DNA of 64,000 bases, taken from assembly GCA_922989275.2 (NCBI GenBank), contig OV277872.1:29218119-29282118 (forward strand), written 5' to 3'. The stretch comes from Gari tellinella. Lineage: Eukaryota; Mollusca; Bivalvia; Cardiida; Psammobiidae. The translations under genes and the position numbers were made by a program. Positions 10,369 through 17,972 of the stretch are shown piece by piece. A model generated the notes under the pieces. That model was not told the DNA's origin. It did not search any database and worked only from the letters and a program-made list of their open reading frames with translations. Each line of letters starts with the position of its first letter. The stretch's first letter is position 1.

Positions 10369-10530
10369 TAACAAATTCGTAGGTGTCCATTACCGTGCAT
10401 TAGACCACAGTTAGTCGTTAAGATGTGGGTAATTAGATCACTCGGCCTAAAGGCCTCGTGATCTAATGACTCCACATCTCAACTCCTAACTGTGACCTAA
10501 TGCACGGTAATGAACACCTACGAATTTGTT
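10369..10530. repeat. 162-bp foldback palindrome
   Basis: AACAAATTCGTAGGTGTCCA at the left is mirrored by the sequence ending CACCTACGAATTTGTT at 10530. The arms continue inward (CCGTGCATTAG.., GATGTGG..) to a centre of GGCCTAAAGGCC near 10447-10458. Mismatches are few. It lies directly between element K and element B. Confidence 0.8.
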
Positions 10531-10549
10531 ATTTCTTAAATATTGCTAC

Positions 10550-10900
10550 TACAGTGTTCCCTCTCTACAACGGCCCTCCCAACAACGACTCTCTCCTAAC
10601 AACGACACTTGCCGCAGTTCCCTAAATAGGACATGTATGTCTAACGCTTTTACTGCTGCAATGTCGTCTGCTTAAAGTTGTCGTCTGCTGTTTTACACAA
10701 TGGATATTTTGACGGAAACAACTTAATGAGGAGTGACAAACAGCTTGAATCAAGATGAGACGCCGCATTACGCGGCGTCTGATCTGGATTCAAGCTGTTT
10801 GCAAATGTACACCAATTCCCCTCCCTATAACGACTCCTTCCGAACAACGCACATAATTGTTGTCTCCCACTGGATGTCGTTGTAGAGAGGGAACGCTGTA
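10550..10900 (+). mobile_element. MITE family B copy, one terminal unit
   Basis: Ends TACAGTGTTCCCTCTCTACA and GTAGAGAGGGAACGCTGTA are mirrors flanked by TA. Order: one unit like the 71-bp satellite (10556-10622), TCGTCTGCT words, a core-1 hairpin at about 10741-10799 with arms CAGCTTGAATCAAGATGAGA and GATCTGGATTCAAGCTG, then the right terminus. This is the reference copy linking family B to the satellite. Confidence 0.82.
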
Positions 10901-11029
10901 CATGGTTAAAGGTCGTGTGTTTATTCATCGTTGGGGTGGTAAACTGTACGTAGCGAAAAAAATATTTTTATCTATACATCAAAATCGGAAATTCAATAGA
11001 ACCAATGCAAGGTTTTATTAAAATGATAT

Positions 11030-11287
11030 TACAGTGAAGAAGACGGCATTCTTTCCCATTTAAATGCAAACAAAGCGCACATCACGTTATGCAATAATAT
11101 GTTGAAACTGTCAATGTTCAGAATTTTCTAACGTTTTGTTTCAACCTGAGTGACCAACAGTAAGGAACCCGATTAGACGCCGGGCTACCTGGCGTGTGAG
11201 ATGACACCGAGCTATTTTCAATGGGTGTTATTCGTTTAGCATAAACGCGTTTATTGCATGGGAAAGAATAATATCTTCTAGGCTGTT
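11030..11287 (-). mobile_element. MITE family A copy, diverged
   Basis: Starts TACAGTGAAGAAGACGGCAT and ends GAATAATATCTTCTAGGCTG. The core is degraded (GGAACCCGATTAGACGCCGG / CTGGCGTGTGAGATGACACC). Confidence 0.68.
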
Positions 11288-11323
11288 ATGAATGCACACC
11301 GATTCTTTCAGTCCAACTCATCT

Positions 11324-11452
11324 TTAACCCTTTTATGATCAAATTTATGTTGAAGTTTTTACCCCTTCACCGCCATATTGTCGTCTGCTTCAATATTGGT
11401 GTCTGCAATATCGTTCTTTAGATTTAGGGCAGTATTACTGACGTAATTTCAA
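11324..11452. mobile_element. MITE family E left part, truncated
   Basis: TTAACCCTTTTATGATCAAA, TTTTTACCCCTTCACCGCC, TCGTCTGCTTCAATATTGG and TGACGTAATTTCAA match the E left half. The copy stops before the hairpin core. Confidence 0.7.
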
Positions 11453-11583
11453 CTTCAACTTTTATTTACATATGCATAAGTCCCACGGATAGTGAGAAAC
11501 ATTAGCATTATAATTATAACTCAAAGTAACATTGAACAACAAAAGTAAACAATATAAGGGAAAACGGCTACACATAGTTTTAT

Positions 11584-11676
11584 ACCAGGGCTCCAGATAA
11601 GAGGAAGTAAACTGAACAAATCCAACATTCATACACATTTCAGCACCAAATCCCTTGATGTAACCACCCACCTGAA
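11584..11676. mobile_element. Element J, left half (split)
   Basis: CCAGGGCTCCAGATAAGAGG, ACTGAACAAATCCAAC and TTTCAGCACCAAATCCC match the left half of the complete J elements at 46180 and 53181. The right half resumes at 16867, after a 5.2-kb insertion. Confidence 0.75.
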
Positions 11677-11715
11677 CAGGGGCGTAGCTTGACCAAAATG
11701 AAAGTGTAGGCATAC

Positions 11716-11950
11716 CTTTTCTAGGGGGTCCGGGGGCATGCTCCCCCGGGAAAATTTTGAGTTCTACAACACCGGAGACGCATTTAAGGAGGGTCTAGGG
11801 AGACATTTATATGAAGAATTAATGAAATGAAAAGCTTAAAAACCAGGCAATTTCATATTTTTGCAAAAGTATAGATCTATGTCTGAATATAAAAAAAATA
11901 AAATATTTTCTTGAAAAACAACAACAGCAACCCCACGTCAATCAGTATAC
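11716..11950 (+). repeat. Direct repeat S, copy 1
   Basis: CTTTTCTAGGGGGTCC, GGGGGCATGCTCCCCCGGG, TTGAGTTCTACAACACCGGA, GACGCATTTAAGGAGGGTCT and CCCCACGTCAATCAGTATA all recur in order at 15976-16180. The first two words recur again near 16607-16640. Confidence 0.8.
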
Positions 11951-12120
11951 ATTTGTTTCATAGGTACTGAGGGAACAGTCAAATCATTGGCTCGAGGTAG
12001 CAGGGAAGACCTTGAGAACTGTTGCCCGAGGCCAACGGCCGAGGGCAACAGTTCTCAAGGTCTTCCCTGCTACCGAGGGACAATGGTTTGACTGTTCCCG
12101 AAGTAACTATCAAACAAATG
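11950..12120. repeat. 171-bp foldback palindrome
   Basis: CATTTGTTTCATAGGTACT at the left mirrors the end AGTAACTATCAAACAAATG. The inner arms (GGTAGCAGGGAAGACCTTGA / mirror, GAACTGTTGCCC / GGGCAACAGTTC) are essentially perfect and meet at GAGGCCAACGGCC near 12020-12034. Confidence 0.85.
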
Positions 12121-12707
12121 ATTTATTACCTGACTCTCTATTTAAGCCAGGCTGAATGAATGGCTAGATCTAGATCTATCTATACAAAATTTGAACAACA
12201 CGTATTTATAAATTCTAGAGATGATCTTACGTGTATATTTAATCTTAATTCAATTCAATACAACAACTGAATGTGAACATTACTGTTTTGTAAAAAAGAT
12301 GTCTAACATATTCATATTTTCAATTACGATTGAATTATTATTGTTTCTTATTGACTGAAATTGATTGACACTTTGTCGAAATTACGTCATGTATAATATG
12401 ACGTCATTATTTTTGTAACGTCAAAATGTGTTTAAAAAAAGGAAGACGTTAGATCTGCAAGCGGTTTGTTGCTTTTATTCGAAGTTACTCTTAATTTTAG
12501 GTCTAGAACTATATAGCCTTTTAAGGGGATTATTCGGGAGAGAAAAAATGACCCGATCAACTCCGCAAAAGGCTAGATCCTTAAACAAAAATCTGTATCA
12601 TAAAGACGCCTTATTTGGTCCCGCGATGCAGAAAAGTTTTGCGCACCATTTTCGCGCATGTAACAGTACTATGTAACAGTCAACTGTTGCCGGTGTAACG
12701 AAGTATT

Positions 12708-12826
12708 TTGACCCCCATCGAAAAGTGACCCCCCGGTCAAAATTCGACGTCGTAGAATGACCCCCTGTCGTCGAAAAAGGACCCCCCATCGTCGAATATT
12801 GACCCCCTTCTGTCGAAAAATGACCC
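12708..12826. repeat. Tandem GACCCCC-type array, left arm of H
   Basis: Units such as TCGACGTCGTAGAATGACCC and TCGTCGAATATTGACCCCC repeat about every 25-35 bp. The inverted version is at 15618-15815. Confidence 0.7.
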
Positions 12827-13762
12827 CCTATATACTTACCTTTATATTTGGTGTAAAGTTAGTTTTGCAAGTGCTAAATGTGTTTATATATACCCCAAAG
12901 CTCAATTTTGGGCGTATGTAGTGACAAAATTGCGCGTGTCTGGAAGTGATTCCGTCTTCACATAGAACATATTTTCTTTATTACATCAACAAGATTTACC
13001 AAAGTTGGTGTGTGAGTACAATTTGCCATGGCAAAGTGGCCTATAACATAGCTTGTAAAGTTTTCACTTTTCAGGTCACTTCGACCTTGACCTTTTACAT
13101 TATTTTTCGATCAACAACTTTTATGGCATTTATTTGGTACCACGGCGCTCATACATGTACGTTCTATTGGTTTAGAAGGATACCTGTCAGTTGGCAAGTC
13201 AATACGTGCCCAAATTTGGGAGATTTTGAGGGGGCTCCGTGACAAAAGCTTTGGAATTTTCCTAATGCATTTCTTTTTAAACATGACTAAAGGTTTACGT
13301 TTATTTTTTCGAAAACACAACAGTACTGTTGAAAAGTATCTCAGTTTGGCCAACAAACTTTGATCTAATCTGTGCTTTGGTTGCGGGTTTCGTTTCAACT
13401 GTTCTAGTCTCAAGACACTGACTCGAGCTTGATCTCGGTCGTTAAATCTGAAATAAAGTTGGTATCAAAACAACTGTAAAACCTTTATTAAGCTGCACTT
13501 GTAGGTATAGTTTGGTCATCTTTTCATTACCATTATTTGTGTTTTTAGTGTTCTCCGGCTTTACATTTTAATAAGGTAGTGTCACTTTGAATGACTTAAG
13601 TATTATAGTATTGTTTACTTGTAAGACTCTTTACCTTGCATAACTTAGCAACTGCGAAATGTACTATTGTCGTATTTAGCAAGTGACCAATATTGTGAGT
13701 ATCGTGATATCTGTTGCCTCAGTTTGACCTTGAATTCTGTAGTGACCAAAAGCTCAAGATAA

Positions 13763-13849
13763 TAAAGAGTTTGAGTTGAGTCTGAGATCGTTGTCAGGTA
13801 TTTGATTGTCAGATTAGCGCAAACGCCCAGACTCAACTCAAACTCTTTA
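13763..13849. repeat. Hairpin, 22-bp arms
   Basis: TAAAGAGTTTGAGTTGAGTC at 13763 is mirrored by GACTCAACTCAAACTCTTTA ending at 13849, around a loop of about 40 bp. No tRNA-like or coding context. Confidence 0.75.
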
Positions 13850-14049
13850 TAACATTGGACCCTGAAGTACCTATCAAATTGTCATCATTCAAATAAAGCC
13901 ACTACAAGCGGGTTATGTTGTGTTTTGCCAACTCTTGCTGATATGATTTAACAGTTTATCATGTTTATGTGTACATTTAACACCATCTGCAAACAACAGT
14001 TACTTATATCCAGATCGGACGCTGCGCAACGTTGCCTCATTACCCTTGT

Positions 14050-14232
14050 AATCAGTGTCGTTGAATAACTCCGGTCATTATTCGATGACGTAGAATGACC
14101 CCCGGTCTTTATTTGATGTCGTAGAATGACTCCCCGGTCATAACTCGATGTCGTAGAATGACTCCCCGGTCATTATTCAATGTCGTAGAATGACCCCCGG
14201 TCATTATTCGATGTCGTAGAATGACCCCCCTG
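14050..14232. repeat. Tandem array, about 33-bp unit, inside H
   Basis: Five units of the form GGTCATTATTCGATGTCGTA then GAATGACCCC, spaced about 28-34 bp, in the orientation of the left arm of H. It may mark an internal duplication of the arm. Confidence 0.75.
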
Positions 14233-14929
14233 ATATTATTATATTTCAAACAATGACACGCCCTGTCCTGGTATGGTAATTACCGTATTTGATGTCAAAC
14301 AAAGGCCCCTTCTCATTATTGAATGTCGCGAGCAGCACCCTGAGGATTAATTCATGTCAGATTGCCAATTACTTTTAAAAATCTTTGGATGGTTGTATAT
14401 TGTACAACATACTGTCAATAATCTAATCAATATCTTCATAGACACATGTTGCGACACATTGTAAGAAGACGAATGTCATTGGAATCGATGTAAATATTAT
14501 ATATACGAGGTACATGTAAAAGGGGGATAAATAGTTTTACTTGTTCACGTTTATTGATATCGAGTACCACTGATATACTTTAAACTACGTTCAATAAGTG
14601 GTCATATATCTTCAGGAATAGAAACAGGCTATGGAATAAAGGGTTAGTATTCATGTTTGACTTTATGCATCTAACAGACAATGCATTTGAAACTGTAATG
14701 GTGTTATATGCAGCAGTGACATTTATACATTTTGTCTTGGTACAGTTGAACCCCTCTATAGCAGTAATTCAATCAAGAAGTGTACAGACAAAAAGGCTTT
14801 GACTTTACAAACTGTATACTTGCATACATGTATTCTTAAGTTTGCATCTTTGATTATGTAGTTGACAAATAACTTGTAAATGATAACCTATCAGTTATAT
14901 ATGATATGCTTATTAGTCTTTTTTTAGTA

Positions 14930-15080
14930 ATGTTTTGGACTGTAATGTACGATGTAATGCATTACTTTGCCAATGTTGTTGTAATTTAATGCATTACAAA
15001 ATTTTATGTAAACGTTGCGTAATGGTAATTGTAATATAATGCATTCTTTAGCAATGTGATTGTAAACTTGTAAAGTAATT
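14930..15080. repeat. TAATGCATTAC-rich degenerate repeat
   Basis: The words GTAATGCATTAC, TTTAATGCATTAC and ATATAATGCATTC recur within 150 bp together with GTAATTGTAA runs. Low-complexity palindromic sequence; no further assignment. Confidence 0.5.
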
Positions 15081-15359
15081 TATAACTTTCTCAAGTAATT
15101 CACACCCTGCCTGCCCCCGCCCCACCGACCTGCATACTCCATGGCTGAATTACACCCTTAACTTATTTATAAATAAGCTGTTCACGAATTATACCTCAGA
15201 CCCGCAACCAGCTTGTATCAAAGAGATCGGGTAATCCCTACCATCAGCATCCAACATATACGCACCCTCGGGAACAGCATTTAGTATACTGTACGTTCCC
15301 ATGGCGTGCTTATCATGTCTGAATTTTAACTTGTTTATTATCTAAATTTTATGTATCTT

Positions 15360-15595
15360 TTAACTCATTCACACCTGAAAATGTAAGTGAATAATTCAAG
15401 TTTTCTAGTTATGTCAAGTAAATTTTCGACTAGCTAGAGTTGTTTTATACAATACATTTCAAAACTGACACATATCAGAGGGCTCCTGTGGGTAAAGTCT
15501 CACTTGGGTCTACACTGTTTACAAAGGACAAGTGTACTATTAACATGAACACTGTAAATATCTTATATACTCGTCGCTAGGGTCCAATTGGTTAA
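15360..15595. mobile_element. MITE family F copy inside H
   Basis: Left end TTAACTCATTCACACCTGAA; right end CTAGGGTCCAATTGGTTAA. The hairpin is decayed (CAGAGGGCTCCTGTGGGTAA). It is nested within foldback element H. Confidence 0.68.
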
Positions 15596-15617
15596 ACTGT
15601 GTCGCTTAATTGCTGGA

Positions 15618-15815
15618 GAGGGTAGGGGTCACTATTCGATGGGGGTCGATATATTTCAGGAGGGGTCAAAATACTTCATGAGGGGAGTCATAGTACTATG
15701 ACCGGGGGGTCAAATTTCGACGTCGAATTATGACCGGGGGGTCATTGTACGATATCGAAAAATGACCGGGGGTCATTCCACGTCGTCGAATTATGACCGG
15801 GGGGTCTTTTTTCGA
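15618..15815. repeat. Tandem GGGGGTC-type array, right arm of H
   Basis: Units ATTCGATGGGGGTC, CGACGTCGAATTATGACC and GGGGGGTCATT are the reverse complement of the 12708-12826 array. Confidence 0.7.
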
Positions 15816-15975
15816 TGGGGGTCAAAATACTTCGTTACACCGGCTGGCCTCAGTCTGGTAAATATTTCGGAAAACAGTCAAAAATGCTTAATATTCACTT
15901 AAATAGAGAGTCGGGTAATAATATATAATAGGGTCTGATACCGTTATTTTTTATTAACAGACTCGCTACTCGCTA

Positions 15976-16180
15976 GCTTTTCTAGGGGGTATCGGGGGCA
16001 TGCTCCCCCGAAAAAATTGAGTTCTACAACACTGGAGACGCATTTAAGGAGGGTCTGGGGAGACATTTAAATGAAGAATGAATGAAATGAAAAGCTTAAA
16101 AAACCAGACAATTTTATTTTTTGCATATTTTTCTTGAAAATTAAAAGCAACAACCCCACGTCAATTAGTATACCATAGGG
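15976..16180 (+). repeat. Direct repeat S, copy 2
   Basis: Same word order as 11716-11950: CTTTTCTAGGGGGTATC, GGGGGCATGCTCCCCCG, GAGTTCTACAACACTGGAGA, CCCCACGTCAATTAGTATA. The two copies bracket the palindrome and foldback H. Confidence 0.8.
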
Positions 16181-16855
16181 TCTGATACCGTAATTCATTC
16201 GGTACTTATTATTTGGACGAAACTTTCTTTTCGTGACAAGTTGATCGAGCACACTGCAGGCCCGTAGGAAGTCCAAAGCAACTATACTTATTTATGGAAC
16301 GCACTCTTACAAGAATTGGGATGGGGGTTGATTCCTAGATGGCCTTTGGCTTGTTCTGAGGACGTTTTGCGCGTCCAAGACAGGTAAAATTCTGCTTTAA
16401 ATATATGTAAAAAGTCGGCTGAAAACAGGTTGTCTTCCATTGATCTCTACGTTAGACTCTAACACCATCCGATTCCTTTTTTATTGCATTGAGGACAGTG
16501 TGTATGCAGTAGCGTGCGTTTTGCATAAAGGCAGCTCCTTATACAAATGCACTAGTTTGCGTGCCAACGGGTTGACTAGACCAATTAATTAGTGTACGCT
16601 TTCTTACTAGGGGGGTCCGGGGGCATGCGTCCCCGAGAAATTTTTATTCCTAGGTAGTCTCTAGATGGGTTCTGATGTCTTTTCCCGAGTTTGATAATGG
16701 CAAGATACTAACATGAATCTATGTAAAAATAATTGGGGTTCACCCCTAACCCCCCTTAGATGTCAATTATTTTGCTTTTTCTGCATTTTTAGCCTTTTTT
16801 ATTTTTTGGACTTCTGAAAAAAAAGTGTAGGCACGTGCCTACTTGCCTAATAGGA
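16180..16855. other. Right inner part of the composite element, no gene
   Basis: Contains a short third copy of the AGGGGGGTCCGGGGGCATGC word (16609-16628) and the inverted GTGTAGGCACGTGCCTAC near the right end. No reading frame of note. Confidence 0.5.
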
Positions 16856-16866
16856 AGCTACGCCAA

Positions 16867-16972
16867 TGCTGAATCGTCTCGGAGAGTCGATTCTAATGAG
16901 TAGTGACACCACATGATTTAATGCAGAAATAAAGAGTTTTGAGTTACTCCCCCTATTCAGCCTGGAGCTCTG
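16867..16972. mobile_element. Element J, right half (split)
   Basis: GATTCTAATGAGTAGTGACA, TTTAATGCAGAAATAAAGAG and TTCAGCCTGGAGCTCTG match the right half of J at 46270-46373 and 53290-53371. It is the partner of 11584-11676. Confidence 0.72.
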
Positions 16973-17178
16973 TTTATACATAATTATGACGTAAATGTTA
17001 CGTAATTTGTATTTAAAAAACGACGTCATAATCTAATCTAGAATTTAGTGTATGGTGCAGTTTTCATGCCACCTAGCGCTGAATACACAACAACAGCCAA
17101 TTCCACATTTTGTCCCACATAAAACTCGCCGGCTGTGCCACAGCGCCAATTACCAGAAAACTGCACAACATACGATTA

Positions 17179-17431
17179 TTAACACATTCAACCCTGGCGA
17201 CGAGAATACTCGTCATTTACAAACAGAGTACCTATGCGGATTACATTTGTCCTGTGCAAACAGTGTCGACCCTGATCAGAAGGCTCCTTAAGGAGCCCTC
17301 TGATTAGGATCTACACTGTTTGTCATTTTGAAATTTATTATTGAAAACAACCATAAAAAAGTCAAAAATTGACTAGACTTATTTTGAAATTGGAATTTTC
17401 GATGAAAAAGTTTCAGGGGTAAATGACTTAA
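17179..17431. mobile_element. MITE family F copy in duplication, unit 1
   Basis: Left end TTAACACATTCAACCCTGGC; right end TTTCAGGGGTAAATGACTTA. Hairpin CCTGATCAGAAGGCTCCTTA / GGAGCCCTCTGATTAGG. Confidence 0.75.
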
Positions 17432-17478
17432 AGCATGTATAGCGCCAAATTACCAGAAAACTGCACAACATATGATTA

Positions 17479-17730
17479 TTAACACATTCAAACCTGACGA
17501 CGAGTATACTCGTCATTTACAAACAGTGTACCTATGAGGATTACACTTGTCCTGTGCAAACAGTGCAGACCCTGATCAGAGGGCTCATTAAAGAGCTTTC
17601 TGATCAGGGTCTACACTGTTTGTCATTTTGAAAATTAATTGTTAAAAACAACCATAAATAGTCAAAAAATGACTAGACTTATCTTGGAATTGAAATTTTC
17701 GATGAAAAGTTTCAGGGGTAAATGAGTTAA
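17479..17730. mobile_element. MITE family F copy in duplication, unit 2
   Basis: Left end TTAACACATTCAAACCTGAC; right end CAGGGGTAAATGAGTTAA. Hairpin CCTGATCAGAGGGCTCATTA / GAGCTTTCTGATCAGG. The period to unit 1 is 300 bp. Confidence 0.75.
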
Positions 17731-17972
17731 AGCATGTATATTTCAAACAATTAGTATTAAATCATTTACATGTACTGGGTCCACGCCTATAAAGCATCCG
17801 AGACAAGCCCGAGACGGCCCCAACCCCATGATTTGTCAGACTTGAGCATTCTGCTCACATCTGACCAACCAAAGACCCGAGAACGATCCCAGACTCAAAC
17901 CAAACGCTTCACAAGCATGGGGCCAGATATGAATTTTAGAAAACATTTAAAAATATTTTAGAATCTATAGAT

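Larger units (their letters stand above)
12122..15922. mobile_element. Foldback element H with tandem-repeat arms
   Basis: TTATTACCTGACTCTCTATT at 12122 is mirrored by AATAGAGAGTCGGGTAATAA ending at 15922. Further in, CCGGTGTAACGAAGTATTTT (12690) is mirrored by AAAATACTTCGTTACACCGG (15824-15843). Inside both are arrays of GACCCCC/GGGGGTC units (12708-12826 and 15618-15815) in opposite orientation, with a middle array at 14050-14232. The plan resembles foldback-type transposons. Interior 12840-15600 shows no transposase. Confidence 0.65.
11677..16866. mobile_element. hAT-like composite element inserted in J
   Basis: The left end reads CAGGGGCGTAGCTTGACC, then GTGTAGGCAT. The right end reads GTGCCTACTTGCC..GGAAGCTACGCCAATG. 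The shared inverted word GGCGTAGCTT and the CAGGGGCGTAGC start resemble hAT-type termini. Inside are two direct copies of a 200-bp segment (11716-11950, 15976-16180), a 171-bp palindrome and foldback element H. No transposase was seen. A clean 8-bp target duplication was not found. Confidence 0.55.
17142..17740. repeat. 300-bp tandem duplication carrying two F elements
   Basis: GCGCCAATTACCAGAAAACT at 17142 recurs at 17441 with one extra A. The two units, including unique-looking flank and an F element each, run parallel for about 300 bp with scattered differences. Confidence 0.8.

Noticed and set aside
12946..13413. 98- and 100-codon overlapping frames on opposite strands
   Set aside because: They lie inside foldback element H, overlap each other, and show no recognisable domain.
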